DNA of 64,000 nt from Agapetus fuscipes (GCA_951799405.1 OX637335.1:17240342-17304341), one strand, 5' to 3'; numbered from the stretch's first letter, positions 32,350 to 45,111 are shown. Notes: generated by a model not told the origin, from the letters alone. A program made the numbers and translations.

Positions 32350-34120
32350 AATTTGTATCTTTTGATAAAAACATTAAAGGTTTGTAGACATACTCGTAGG
32401 ACAGATTTTACAGTTTTTTCATGCACCGAAATTTTTATTAAAAACTGTTTTTTTATTCTACTAAAAAACCTTGAGACCATGTACGAGGTATATTAAAAAA
32501 TTGCAGCCATAGGAAAAATGATAACGATAAAAATTCAGTTTAAGCTGGAAGGGACCAGCTTAAGCGGTGAGCATATTTTTATCCCGAGAGGAAAGAGCAC
32601 AAGCGCTAAAACACAAAAGGCCGGTGTTTTATATGAAGAAAGATGCTTTGATGAAACGTTTCGTGTTGTAAAAGAAAATTAAATTGCTGCAAGGACTTGC
32701 GCGTTGACCGGTTCACTGCCGGAGATGAGATATCTTGTGACAAAACGTGTCTGCTCTTTATAACTGCATTATTAGAAGATTAATTTACGCAAACATTGTT
32801 TATGATTTTAAGATTAATTTATTGTGCACTTTTGATTTGAACAAGAGTTTTAATCCTGAATCTGAATAGTCTACGGACAGAAGATGCTGAAAGCAAGATT
32901 ATAAAGGTTCAATTGTGACCTTTCTTCCCTCGTGGGGTCTATTTATCCACTTTCGGGTGACAACAATATCGATTGGAATACAGGATCCTCATTGCATGGA
33001 TTCTGCAGGCTTGACTAGCCAGATATAAAAAAGGAGCGTACGATTCTCGGTCACATCTCATGTGACAGGTCCGAAGAGAGTCCGAAACATCGAAAGAGAA
33101 ATAAGTGTGTAAGAATAAGGCAAAATGACTTAAGTAAAAAGGTGGCATTATTCACAACAAAATACAAATATTGTATGAACTGAAATTTTTGTGTGACAAT
33201 TTTATATAATTTGTTCAATTTACATTAAAACAGTATCAGATAAATAAGATTTTTTGTTTTTGTCACATTTTTTTTCGTCCGTAGGTAGATGCTTTTGAGG
33301 CTACCGACATACATTATTTTAGGCTGATGAAAAAAGAAAGAAGAGAGCTTATAAGCCGCATTTGAAGAACGAAACCAAAATAATAGGGCACTCGATTAGA
33401 CATGGGACCTTTTTTTGATGGAAAACCCTTAAGAAGACGTAGTTCGTCAGATCGCCGAATCTTTCCTCCTTTTTGAAGCTCATAAAATGGTAACCAGAAG
33501 AGTTAGAAGGCTAGCTCAGCAACGCACTGCCTTTAGAAGTAAGCCTTATAGAGCATATTCCTTCGTTTGCGACAGAGAAATGGTTAAGAACGGTTCACCC
33601 GGGTCGTCGAGTAAGCGATCCAGGGGTCCGGTTTTTATGTTATGCTTCAGACCCGCGCTTCTCTTGGTGTTTATTTTGTTTTATGGCCATTTCGACTTTG
33701 TGAAATGGTCACACACAGGAGATTATTTTATCGTCAAGTGCAATGGAGTTTAATTGAAAATAAAGGCAGAGCGCTTCTTCTTAAGACAATGGTTATTCAA
33801 AATTTTATGATAAATTGAGACACAAAGAAAAAACAACGGGACGCATTTCTGTTAACAAACCGTTTGACTTCAATTAAAAATAGTTTTATCTACAATAACC
33901 CTAAATGAAATGATTAAAATGAACTTGTGAACGTAGTCATAAACGTTCCTTATATCTAAGATATGTACATAAAAACTGTTATTTAGTTTTACTAATTTAA
34001 ATAAAACTATTATCAAAATAGATTAACAATGGACTGCACATGACTTCATAGCAAAAAAAATGGTATTTTTGTAAAGATTAAAAATATTTAAGAAAGGGTC
34101 TATAAGTCATGCATTTTTTC
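32350..34120. other. No recognised gene
   Basis: 33480-33560 reads RRLAQQRTAFRSK and weakly resembles 58130-58200 (VAQQSTALIR), perhaps a shared old repeat. Nothing else stands out. Confidence 0.4.
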
Positions 34121-34159
34121 AGTATTGACCTTTTGCGTGGAAGCAAACGGGCTCACTCA

Positions 34160-34390
34160 GTATAGCGCCAACAGACTGAGAACGTGCCGAAGGGTCATTG
34201 AAAAGAGGATGCTAGGAATCAGCCGCAGAGACAGGGTTCTAATCCAGATCCGTAGACGCACTGGTGTCACTGATGTCATACAGCGAGTGGCCTGCTTAGC
34301 TGGCGCTAAGCTGGTCACGTCGCAAGGAAAGACCATGACAGGTGTCCGAAAACCTTCGTTCAGTGGCGGCCCAGAATGTCTAAGAAAAAA
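34160..34390 (+). pseudogene. LINE reverse transcriptase tail fragment (L3 group)
   Basis: LRTCRRVIEKRMLGISRRDR, IRRRTGVTDVIQRVA, then in a shifted frame AGHVARKDHDR and WRPRMSK. This is the common (T)DV.QR....W.GH.AR..D.RW signature of an RTE-like lineage different from the intact copy. Confidence 0.7.
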
Positions 34391-35175
34391 GTCTATATTT
34401 TTTACTTTTTCACAGATCAGTCAATATTTTCACAGACAAAAAGTCAATAGGTACTGATGACTTTCTTCACATACAAAAATACAGGAAATAACTTCAAATC
34501 ACGTCTTTTCTCGAAGCGCACGTTTTTTAAATACGAACTGGTATTTCCAAGAAAACAATACAAACATGCGAGTTATATAAAATAACGAGAATCTACTACA
34601 CGGAGGTGCAGAATAATATTGACTCAAGTGTTATACTCGCCCCATACATTTCAATAGATATTACATCAAATACGTGGGCTTGTAAACACGTAAGAGAATT
34701 TTCTCTACCATTTCTCCATAGAAAAAGGAGCGTGGGGTAAAAAAATACTGTTATGATTTTACTGGAGTTTTCTTTAAATTGAAATGCAATTATTTATTTT
34801 AACACAATTTATTTTACTCAATTTGGTTCACAATTTACAATAATTGACAATCACTGCTTATTGGTCTTTCACGGCAAAATGCTTAAAGCGGCTACTCTGC
34901 TGATGCAGTCCCTTTACATAGGTACAAAAGAGATCTTTCTTGCATCTTCCAGATCATTCGATCTATCTCTCTCATGCCAGACGTCGTTCTATGCACTACT
35001 CCTACACTATCGTACATGTATATGTGCGCGTAGGTACTTTGATTTCATAGTTCATAACACTAACCCCATCACACTAGAGCCAGATTGTTCTACCAGCGTG
35101 ATTAGAATCACGTATGCGCTAAAACTAGCATACGCTCGTAACAATACTGTATAAAAATAATACAACAAATAAAAA

Positions 35176-35712
35176 CTATAATCTATAATATTAATTGAAA
35201 AGATATATTGGCATTTAATTAAATAAGGTACGTAGTCAAGTGGTAATGCTTCGGACTCGGAAATGGTAGATTGCGGGTTCGAATCCCGGCGAAGCACTAA
35301 AAATAAATCATTTATATTTTCTAAAATACTCTTCGCTGGATTGAAAAACCGCTCAGCAAAGGATCATCCAGTCTTACAGCAACTGGGTCTTGTTTGAGAA
35401 TTGGAGCTTTCTATGGCAACGACCAAGCCTCGCAGAAGGCTCTTGAGGTGTGATTCACACAAAAACAGTGCTCACCAAAGAAATCATTGTAATATTAATT
35501 TTTAATTAAGGCTCATATTTGATGCATGCCCACAAGCAGGCACATATCAGTTTGCGCTCACACATGCCACATGCGTACATACAAATGAAACAAAATCTCA
35601 CATGAAAATAAGCTTTGCAACTACTACCGCCTTTCCTTAAAACCATTGGCAAAAGTGAACGAAGCTTTTACAGCATGGCGGGTCAACCTCACACAAACCT
35701 ATCGGTCAAAGA
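35176..35712 (-). mobile_element. A copy split by a SINE B
   Basis: A is read at 35176-35222 and 35510-35712. The interval is a SINE B with a 9-bp target duplication. Confidence 0.8.
35223..35500 (+). mobile_element. SINE B with 9-bp target duplication
   Basis: GTACGTAGTCAAGTGGTAAT (A box), GCGGGTTCGAATCCCGGCG (intact B box), body and (ATT)-type tail. TTTAATTAA occurs at 35214-35222 and 35501-35509, bounding the insert inside an A copy. Confidence 0.85.
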
Positions 35713-35999
35713 GATTCCTTCCAAAAGTAACAGCAGTCTACTGATTTTAATAACCTTGACCTTTTTGTCTTACAGTTCCTCCGTTCCCTACAATCACCTG
35801 CTCATATGTTATCTCGAATGCGGACGTTAAGGTCTGGAGCGAGTCCCTAGATGGCTGTATACCTCAACTCAACTCTGCCTTCTACTCTGCGTGCTTTTCA
35901 GAGATGACTCCTTACAGAGTTCCTAAGGTTCAGAGGCTTTTATTTGGTGCTTGGATTATTTTATTATCTTTCATATTTCAGTTGCAAAAATGCATATTT

Positions 36000-36262
36000 T
36001 AATAATAATAGCAGGATGATTATTTTGTTAGCACTGAATCGCACCTCAAGAGCCCTCTGCCAGCTTGATTTTTGCTGTGAAAAGCGCCAATTCTCGAGCA
36101 AGATCCACTCGATGGACCTTTTGTGACCGATCTTTTTCAAAGGCGAAAAAAAATTCAACCCAGCCAAGAGCATATTCGAAAATATAAACGGTACTTGTTT
36201 TGTGCTTCGTCCAAATTCGAGCCCACAGCCTTCCGTTTACGATTTTGAAGCGCAAAGTAAGG
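36000..36262 (-). mobile_element. SINE B, full length, decayed
   Basis: AATAATAGCAGGATGATTAT, CGCACCTCAAGAGCCCTCTG, AATTCAACCCAGCCAAGAGC, CAAATTCGAGCCCACAGCCT. Confidence 0.75.
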
Positions 36263-36831
36263 AACTAATAATTGTTAATGTCTAAGTTCTCCAACTTTCA
36301 AAAAATAATCTCAGAAATAGGAATAGACTTGTCAATTTATGCACATTTTTAAACTCGTCTCATTTTTTGTAAGCAAATATACTTTTAAATGAAAAATATT
36401 GGGTTTCATTAATACAAGCATACAGCGTTTCCTGAAGCGGTATATTTTCAGGAAAACGCTTTTCCAGCGGCGCAGGCGGACGTTTATTTTTACGACTAAC
36501 CAAGGTGTACGTACGTTGTTCGTAAACTCAGGTCTGGACGTCTCTTTTTATTAAGGTGTACTCCAGAAGCTCCCAAATCCTCTCGTCCGTAGACCCCTTA
36601 TTTTGTTATTTTTCCTTCCTCCTTCTTTTTAATTTTGTGCCATTTTTTTCTTTTTGGGAGATCAGCTACCATCATTGCTTTTATAATTGCTATTTAGAGG
36701 TTTTTTTCCGTTGTTTTCACTATACTTCGTCTTTGACCATCCAAAAATCATCCACTTTCAGTGGCAATGTCCCGACAAGAACAACAACAAACCATGCCCC
36801 TTGATCAAGTTAGTTGTTAATATGGCAAGAA

Positions 36832-36990
36832 TACTTAACCAATTAGGAAGTCTTCTGACGTATCCATATCACAAAGGAACTTTGGCCAACCCGGGAAAAT
36901 CAGGGAAAGCTGATGTTCTTCCGTCACGTTACTAAAAATGAGAATTACAGCATTCTCCATATTATCATTAAGGGAAATATTGGCGTTCTG
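36832..36990 (+). pseudogene. LINE tail fragment (L1 group), decayed
   Basis: TN-EVF-RIHITKELWPT, GKLMFFRHVTKNENY, LHIIIKGNI aligns with NEEVFRHMRTAKELLPT...FGHVLRNKNY...LIILGKI of the 363-715 fragment. Two in-frame stops. Confidence 0.6.
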
Positions 36991-37609
36991 TTTAAACAAT
37001 GTAAGAAGAAATAAGAGGAATTTTATCAATAAAAGTATAAGGAAGAGAAATTGTGATAAGCTGTTGTCCTGGCACTTCTCATTCTTTGTGATTAGCATGA
37101 AGAAGGTAGGAAGAAGTGCATTTCGATGAGATTGCATCGAGTCAGTAACTTTGGGTTTTTGCTGTTTACTCTAGTGGACGAACAGGTAAATCTAGAATCA
37201 CTGTAGGGTCAGGCCACGACTATGGAGAAGGCCTTCCCCCACAAAAAAAATATAGCATTGCATAAGCGTTCTATGAACGCTTTCCAGGATGGAAGTGTAT
37301 AAACGGAACAGGTGTGAGGCTGGGTTTTCGTAATACCAGTTTTTAGTCATCATTCCAAAATATTCCTATCGTTTCTTTTTTTATCTCCTCTTCCCTTGAT
37401 ATGCCTTCCCATTTCATTTTTTCTTATTTCGTAATAAAATTGACACAGAAACCGTAGATAACGAAAATGTGAACACGGTTAGGTTGCTTAGCAAAAGGAA
37501 AATAAATGGTTAATTTGTGGTTGCTAATGAAGCTAGTCACAATTTGGTAATGTGACGTTTGTCCGCAAAACAAAAATAAATTAGCAAATTTTAACTATAA
37601 TTTTATAAT

Positions 37610-37866
37610 AATAATCTTAGTTACAAAGATTCATATTAAATACAAAGACTCATATTAAATGAAATCCCACAAGCAGACACGTATAAGTTTGCGCAAACAC
37701 ATACCACCTGTGGACTTACAACACAAAAACCCAATCTCAAAATGAACGAAAGCCCTGCAACTCTTGCCGACTTTTCCTGAAACAGGGTCAACATTGGTAA
37801 AATGAACCATTCTTTTTACAGTAGGTATAGGTGGTCAGCTTCATACCAACCTATAAGGCAAGGAAT
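37610..37866 (-). mobile_element. A copy (RTE 3' end)
   Basis: ATAATCTTAGTTACAAAGAT through ACCAACCTATAAGGCAAGGA, with a short internal duplication of the CAAAGATTCATATTAAAT segment. Confidence 0.75.
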
Positions 37867-38271
37867 ACTGAGTTCATTGATTCATGGATTTTGAGTTCAA
37901 ATTTTAATTCAAAATCACAAGTCTTTTGGCGCCTGATTTTGTTGGGAACCACTGGCGTATCCGATATTTGATGCGTAAACCTTTTTAGGAAACTGCCGAT
38001 CTTTATTTCGTAAACGCTGCCTCGCTGCGAGTTGTTTAGCGGGAGATACACTTACACGTATATAAAACTTTTGCCCAGTAATAAATTTCGCGTCGGGCTT
38101 GAAACAAAATTACGAAGAAGATTAAATAGACGAGATAAAGAGCGGTGAACTCGTTCAATAAATAACAGAGAGCAAAAATTATACACCAAAATTACATCAA
38201 GAGTCTTTCCTGCTTCTTTCTTCCTTATCCATTTTGTTTGTTCTTTTGTCTCTTAGCTGAATACAGACAAA

Positions 38272-38350
38272 TGGTCAAAGTTCAGTTGACAAACCACGTT
38301 GTGTTGGAATAAGGAAGGCTGAGGTTCGATCCCGCCGAGTGTGTCAGATG
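38272..38350 (+). mobile_element. SINE C head fragment
   Basis: GTCAAAGTTCAGTTGACAAA, GAGGTTCGATCCCGCCGAGT, GTGTCAGATG. Confidence 0.5.
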
Positions 38351-38384
38351 TGCTCGGTAACCTAAATCATAAAGACGTGACGAA

Positions 38385-38562
38385 AAGACCTTCGACCACT
38401 TAAGATCCATCCAGCCTTACAGCAACTGGGTCTTGTTTGAGCATTGGTGCTTTATGTAGCGACGACCAAGCAAAAAAAATGCAAAGGGCTCTTGAGGTGT
38501 GATTCACGTAAAAACAGTTCTTACAGTATAAACCATACTAATATTAATATTATTATTATTAG
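38385..38562 (+). mobile_element. SINE B 3' part behind a SINE C head
   Basis: GATCCATCCAGCCTTACAGC through CTAATATTAATATTATTATT. The sequence just upstream is a SINE C head (38272-38350), giving a chimeric look. Confidence 0.7.
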
Positions 38563-38573
38563 CTGAATAAAAT

Positions 38574-38836
38574 GGTTGGTATGAGGCTGACTACCCATAC
38601 TGTAAAAAATGTTTCACTTTGCCAATGTCACCCCTGTGTCAGGGAAGGTCGGCAAAAGTTGTAGGGCTTATGTTCATTTGAGGTTTGGATTTTATTTATC
38701 AGTAGGTACACATTCAGCATTTTTAAGCGCGAACTACACGTGTTTGTTTGTGGGCATGCATTTGAGAGCCTTAAATGTTAATACATCTCTGCAACTTAGA
38801 TTATAGATTATATAGATTATATAGATTATATAGAAT
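38574..38836 (+). mobile_element. A copy directly behind a SINE B tail
   Basis: GGTTGGTATGAGGCTGACTA through GCAACTTAGATTATAGATTA, with an expanded TATAGATTA tail. The SINE B (ATT)n tail ends about 12 bases before it. Confidence 0.8.
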
Positions 38837-38847
38837 ATAAACGATCG

Positions 38848-39108
38848 GTTCCTAGACTTATAGTTTGGTATGAGGCTTACCACCCATATGAACCCGCCCA
38901 AACGAACCATAAAATGGTTCGTTTTGCGAATGTCATCCCTATTTCAGGGAAGGTTGGCAAGATATGCAGGGCTGTTTATTTGAGATTTGGTTTTTATTTC
39001 ATAAGTTCACATACTTCCTTAAATGCATACGTATACTCGTCTGCGTATGAGCGTGTATTTAATAAGAAACTTAAATGTAATATATTCTTACGACTTAGAT
39101 TATAGATT
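38848..39108 (+). mobile_element. A copy, tandem with the preceding one
   Basis: TTCCTAGACTTATAGTTTGG through CTTACGACTTAGATTATAGA. It carries about 24 extra bases (GAACCCGCCCAAACGAACC) in the head. Confidence 0.7.
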
Positions 39109-39379
39109 CTTTAAAAATGTGTACAACTTGGCATATAGATGCAATATATTTCATGTAACTTACACAGCTTTAACTAGCTCTTGATTTACAGTTTCAGCTT
39201 GTGGAGCATATCAGTAAATGAATGGAACAAAGTCCCGCCCGGTACAGTAAACATTATGCGGGTCAGAGTCCTGCTAATCCCACGTCTGCCTGCATCCCTG
39301 ATCCCCAGAATCTTGTTAGCTCCACTGCCCCAAGCTCAAAACTCTGCGTTTGAACTCACCTACATCGTTTATGTTAGGA

Positions 39380-39432
39380 ATCTTGTGTGGGAGAATTCCA
39401 AGATTTCAAAGAATCTAGAGGTCTGTAGGAAC
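39380..39432 (-). mobile_element. SINE B alternative-tail fragment
   Basis: AATCTTGTGTGGGAGAATTC, AGAATCTAGAGGTCTGTAGG, decayed. Confidence 0.35.
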
Positions 39433-40414
39433 CCAGGAGGAAGGTAAAGAGTCTAAAGACCAAGAGTAAGGTAAGACGACTAGGGTGCTATGCGGTTACT
39501 GCAGGTATCAAGCTGGAGGACCGCATCCGAGGACAGAGACAGATAAAGGCTGAGGATAGCGGAGGCCAAGGAGAGGTATGGACTGTAGAGCCTTTGAAAA
39601 AAAAGAAGAGGCAGAGGTTTATTATACTTGTAATGCTGAAGAGGTATTGGTGATGTGGTAGTTTATGTCATGATCTTTTGTAGCAGGGCTGTTAGCTGCA
39701 TAGAGTTGTGTTGTGTTTTATGTTCCCTTTTATTACTGAAAAGAAGTGGAGATTGAGTGCATAGGGATGAATGTGAGACGTTCTACGAGTTGCCCTTGTT
39801 GTGACGAGAGAAAGAGGTATAAGTGAGGATATTCATCAGAACAGACACCATTATATTACCAATAGAAAGGAAACTGATACAAGCTAAACATGAGCTGTCG
39901 CGCCATCAGAAAATGAAGAACAGCGGTTTAATAAAAATGCATACAAACTAAAACTCTCACTAGATACGCTGTTTTCGTTTTTCACGTTAAGTTTTATACT
40001 CGGCCTTCAGTTCCCTAAATCCCGTTGTTCACTAACCCCTAATGCTACCAGAAATTATTATCCTCTACTCCACTAAGGGAATAACAATGGTATTTACGTA
40101 CTTGTGTTCTGCAAATGCATCACACCCGAATAATGCTTGTGTAATTTTCTTGATAATTAGAATAATAGAAACTCCATTATGTTTTGTCTCTTTGTGTATT
40201 TAAATACAAGAAATTTAATACTACTTCTCTAGGTAAAATCGTAAAAGAACAAATGAAAACTCTTGTTTGTACGTTCATTGTACTGTGAGGCTCTTGGTTG
40301 TTTATTGTTCCAAATTATTTTTAATTTTATAATGAAAAATTCAGAGATCATATTTTTTTTGTTTTCGTAATTTTACAGAACTGTAATACGAAATAGCTTA
40401 AATTTTTAAAACTT

Positions 40415-40448
40415 AAAAACTTACCATGCATTTGCATGGTAAGTTTTT
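40415..40448. repeat. Perfect 16-bp hairpin with T tract
   Basis: AAAAACTTACCATGCA, TT, TGCATGGTAAGTTTTT. Each strand contains a GTAAGT donor-like hexamer. Confidence 0.7.
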
Positions 40449-41850
40449 TTTTATTGGATATGTTAAATTTTAACACAATAATGAATTAGAAAATGAATTT
40501 AAAAAATGTCTACATCATTACAGAAGCATAAACAAATCTTTTATGTCTGCATAACAATAGTGCTTAAAAAATTTAAATATATTTTATTCATACATGTTAC
40601 GATGATTCACGCTGACCGTGTCGGGTCCGAGCCGAGCTTTGGCCGTAACACGCTCAACTTATATTCAATAATTTATTTATTTATTTATTTACGGCATAAG
40701 CCTTTTACAAAAAGTATATATTAAGTGAGTTTATACAAAACTGCGAAAAAAAGAACAATATATTTTGTTGCATTTTTTTTATTTTTCATTTCATATTTTG
40801 TTTTGTTTTGTAACTACAGTCAAAGCTTGGCTCGGACTCAACTCGGTCTAGCGTGAGTCATCGTTAAAACAGTAATCGGTGAGGCTTTGAAAAAATTATA
40901 TTTAATTTATAACTGTGTTAGGCTTTCACATCTTGTTTCAGATGCTTGCACTTTTTTTCTGGGGTCTTGGCCATAGTGCATGGTTTTTTTATAAGACAAA
41001 ATAATTAAAGGATCACGGTCAAAACTGGTAAACCAATTCAAACAATATTTTTGAAATGAAAAAATAATCGTATGTAGTTCCGCCTACACTTAAACTCATT
41101 TCCATTGTGTTATTCACACACAAAAAAATCCACGGCTCAACTACCACCTAAAGTGAATTTACCAAACAAAAAACGATGATCCATGGATCAGCTAGGATTA
41201 AACGAGTTGTGAATTACCCTAAACTACCAACGTTTATAAAAAAAGCTTCATACCTTTAGAAAAACGATCTGTCGTTTTCAAAATCACTACTAGTTACTCT
41301 TTTACTTCGTTGGATAACGGATAATGATTGGGGAACGTCGGATACGCTCGGATAACGGATAGCACATCAAATATGCAGATTGCACTTCTACAACCAGATT
41401 AAACTGTCAAATATGATCTCAAACAGTGAAATTCAACGCAATAAAAATCTAGTGAAAAATATGATTTTTTGTTCATTATTTTCATCTTTGTTTTCCACAT
41501 TTCTTGGAACAAAATTGCATGTTTTCTTTTGAACAGCCGAGCGCTTTTTTCACATGCCGCTAAACTCTCTCAAACAGAGCAGCAGATTAACTTTGTGGTT
41601 AATTAACATGCTTTTGTTGTGACTTTAAATGTACAGAGAAACTTTAATTTTTGTAGTTAATTAAGCATGTAAACGGGAAATGGAAAAACATGACAAGTTT
41701 TCTTAAAAACTTATGTCAAAATGAAATACTCTTTTAAAAAACCCTTTTCAAATATTCAACACTTTTTAAAGCTGAGTATAATTACCTTCAATATGATTTC
41801 CTAAGTAAGTTTAAATGTAGAAAAAAAAATTGTTTCATTTTTTTTTAAGA

Positions 41851-41928
41851 AATCCTGTGCGGGAGACTCCCTTAATTCTAGAGACTCTAGGGGTCTATGA
41901 CACTTGTTTTAGTGCCGCAGAGGTGTAT
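41851..41928 (-). mobile_element. SINE B alternative-tail fragment
   Basis: ATCCTGTGCGGGAGACTCCC, GAGACTCTAGGGGTCTATGA, GTGCCGCAGAGGTG. Confidence 0.6.
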
Positions 41929-42091
41929 TCAATTTTCATTATAATTCTTATTCATAGTTTCCAGTTACTTCAATTGTTATTTTTTAAAATAATAAAAAAA
42001 CATTCACTTATATTCTAACAGTTATATATTTTTTAAATGTAGTTCTACATATTTGTATCAAAAAGTGCAATTGGGATCGTTATTTTATAAG

Positions 42092-42370
42092 AATATTTTT
42101 TTCGGTAAGTGCTGTTTTTCTGTGAATCACACCTCAAGATCTCGATACATGCCTGGTCATTGGTATTAAAAGCGCCAATCCTATAACAAAAATCCAGTTA
42201 CTTTAAGGCTAGATGGACCCACAATGACCAGGATTTGGTACAGGCAGCCTAATTTTTCGATCCAGCAAAGATAAATAATTAATAAATGCATTTTTTATGC
42301 TCTTCCAGGAATCAACGCCACTATCTTCCAATCATGAATTTGAAGAGTAAGTAGACTACAGACCGGCCCA
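42092..42370 (-). mobile_element. SINE B, full length, decayed
   Basis: AAGTGCTGTTTTTCTGTGAA, AAAATCCAGTTACTTTAAGG, GGAATCAACGCCACTATCTT, GTAGACTACAGACCGGCCC. Confidence 0.75.
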
Positions 42371-42846
42371 TTATATATTTTTGGCAAAATAAAATTTTCT
42401 AGTTAGACTGCAATATAAATTCAGTACCTACATAACTGCATTCATTCACTGTCTAAAAAGGAAAATTGCATCTCAACTAATTCATAATATATTCGCATAT
42501 TGAAAGCTGAGACCATCCATCAAACTCCTGCGTCCCACATAGAGCTACGGCTGAATGGACTAGGTGTAAAGCTGTCGTAGCGCTTTGTGCAGCAAGCCTC
42601 TACGGAAAGCGTAGCGCTACGCCACGTCAGCCGCACGCTGTATGCGGGCGTCATCAATAACTGCGTCAAAGCGTAGACCTTTACATCGGAACTGTAGAAT
42701 GTGAATTTCTAGCTCATTGTGAAAGTTCATAAAATGTTATTTAAAACGAATAAAATGCCATATTTTGTGCTAAACACACCTATTTTAAGACTTAAAGACT
42801 TTTCAGGAAATTTTCCAACGTGTTTGCATTCTCACACATGTTTCAG

Positions 42847-43175
42847 TACGGGTGATGAACTTGACAATTACAAACGCTTGTATGTTCAAGCGATATTACG
42901 GCCCCGTAGAGTTCACGGTATGGCGAACACCCCACATTTCACCTCTATTTTATTGCATCCGCTCCGAGTGTACATTGTTCTCGTGTGCTACACAATTCGA
43001 CGATGCTGCCCAGCGGTACAATATCGCCGAACGACGGAATTACCAAAGGGCGGGAACGGCGAACGACGGAATTACTGCGATGGAAACGACGAAATTACCA
43101 CGGACGGAGCTTTACGAGCAACTCGCGTCAGATATTGACTATTTCATACAGAGTCGTGCATTAGTCGACATTTAA
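42847..43175 (+). CDS. Possible terminal exon of an unknown gene
   Basis: A GC-richer block following CACACATGTTTCAG (acceptor-like) stays open in one frame to TAA at 43173-43175, ending AMETTKLPRTELYEQLASDI then DYFIQSRALVDI. A triplicated CGACGGAATTAC-like motif lies in the middle. No family recognised. The open frame may be chance in a repeat. Confidence 0.2.
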
Positions 43176-43782
43176 TCCATGGAGTTAGTTAACCATATTA
43201 AGTAAAAGGCTATTTTGTGTTTGACTCTGAAATACAATATATCATCTGAGATTTTGAATAATAGTGTTATGGATAACGCGGGCTGCATTTAAGTAAGACT
43301 GCGGTGATTTATTTTAAACAATTTATTTCAGATTCGGTTCACGTTCAAAGTCACTTTGTACCTGCACAATAAATACAACGTTCAGTGGACTTCCACAGCT
43401 ACAGAGAGTTTTGTTCCTTAGTTTATAGAAAAAAGAAAGATCATTCTCGAATCATTGAGAATTGGTATATGCGAGAGTTAACTAACACATTCGACCAAAT
43501 ACTTGAGCAATCTCGAACAATGCAAATACAAAGTATATAAGTACGTGAAATTTCTTTATTTTTGGAGAGGCTTCCTAGATTTCATTTTAAACTAAGCACT
43601 TAATTACATTTTTGTAACTATGCATTTATAACCCTACAGTTTTTTTTTTGTGTACGAAAAAATGAGGTGTCAAATTTATCTACAGCTAGAGGGTAACAAT
43701 TTTTTGAATTGTTAAGCCCTTTTGCCTATAAATATTATACACTTACCGGATCTTCTGCGTCCAAAAATATGTAATAATCGTG

Positions 43783-43890
43783 TTTCTTCTTATTCTTTTT
43801 GTACCATTTCTATGAAAAATCGGCGATCGTCATGGCTATTTAAACTTTAGATGCTGCGGCTCAAAACAGGGAATTGCTTTTGTTGAACCC
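43783..43890 (-). mobile_element. LINE 3' end fragment (L1 group)
   Basis: Minus strand reads AAASKV-IAMTIADFS then a stop and a GAA-rich tail, the terminal part of the L1-group frame (..LFRAA.SK..IA..IADL). Nearly the same segment recurs at 58812-58908. Confidence 0.6.
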
Positions 43891-44029
43891 TTGTTTTTTT
43901 TAACCATTGTTGCAGTTATTACTATAAACCACATTTGTTGAAGTAATTCTTCATGTTTCAAAAAATTCTGCTTTGTCTCAAAATTACGAGATTCATCCGA
44001 TTTTTCAACTAGTTCATTTTTCTGGAGAT

Positions 44030-44062
44030 CTGTGAACCACAAAGATCCTTTGTGGTTCACAG
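44030..44062. repeat. Perfect 15-bp hairpin
   Basis: CTGTGAACCACAAAG, ATC, CTTTGTGGTTCACAG. Confidence 0.75.
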
Positions 44063-44394
44063 AAAAACGGAGTTCTATCTGTTTTTATCTTTTATTTTCC
44101 CATTATTATTTCAGATTCATCATTCACCTATTTTAGTTACTTATTTATTAAATTAAGACACAATTCATTATTTAACTTATAAATAAGTATAATATGATAT
44201 ATTAAAGCGCCATTGGGGTGGATATAGTGTCACTAAACAGCGCTTTATAACAATTTATGTATTATTTTTACATTATTAATTGCCAAATTTTAATATTTAT
44301 TTATAGGAAGACATCGGAGTAATTTTAAGATGATTATTTTAGGTTTGTTTAACTAAAAAAAAACAACAAACTAACAAACGTTTTTTTACACAAC

Positions 44395-44515
44395 AGGAAA
44401 TAATTTCTGACACCCTTGGAGAAGATAAAACCCTAACCCTCTGGAATCAAGCCCTAGAATTCTACCGTATGAGCAATCAATTATTGCTCTCTTACCGAAT
44501 TTCTTACACCAGACA
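44395..44515 (-). mobile_element. SINE C head, strongly decayed
   Basis: AAATAATTTCTGACACCCTT, AACCCTCTGGAATCAAG, then GCTCTCTTACCGAA at the place of the A box. A further decayed piece (GTTGGCGTAAGGTCTGC ... AAGAAGTTGATC) is on the plus strand near 44935-45010. Confidence 0.4.
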
Positions 44516-45111
44516 CTGAATTCTTTTTTTTACCGCAAAACCTTTCGCGATTCTCAATCAGATATCTGAACCTTGTACTTAAAGCCTGACCCCAATTAAG
44601 GGAAGTCGAGCCAGAAGCCCCAAATCCTCTTGAACTTGTCAATTAAGCAAGTTAAACCTTTCGACCTACGTTTTTTAATTCTCCAAAATACGGTGAGAGA
44701 GTATTGATCTCGGGTCAAAGGCTATTTTGGGTGACAACAGGAATTCCATTGAAATCTCAACATAGATATCATTCAAGATGCTTCATTGCTTTCAATCTTG
44801 GGTAGGATCAAAGTGAAAATGAGGGTCGACCTGAAAATTGGGCATGCTAAGATGAGAGACTTGAAGATTTTAAAATTGTCCTTGTTTTAGTAATGAATCG
44901 GTTCTAATGTCAAAAAAGATTCTTCCATTTCAAGTTGGCGTAAGGTCTGCAAAAAACAATACTTTCGCTTGCCACATCTAGGTTAAGAAGTTGATCATCG
45001 CAATCTAACATCCAGAGTTGCGTTAGGTAAAGAGATTAACTCTTGACAATTCTGCGCATAAGGTATTCTTCTGTTTTTTTAACACGTTGCTCGCTGTTAA
45101 TGTAACTGTAG

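Larger units (their letters stand above)
39435..42090. other. Repeat-poor stretch
   Basis: Contains the 40.4 kb hairpin, an ATTT microsatellite near 40670 and an H-like motif near 39945. No gene recognised. Confidence 0.45.

Noticed and set aside
38800..38836. TATAGATTA repeats as a CRISPR-like or satellite array
   Set aside because: They are the simple tail of an A copy; no spacers and no array elsewhere.
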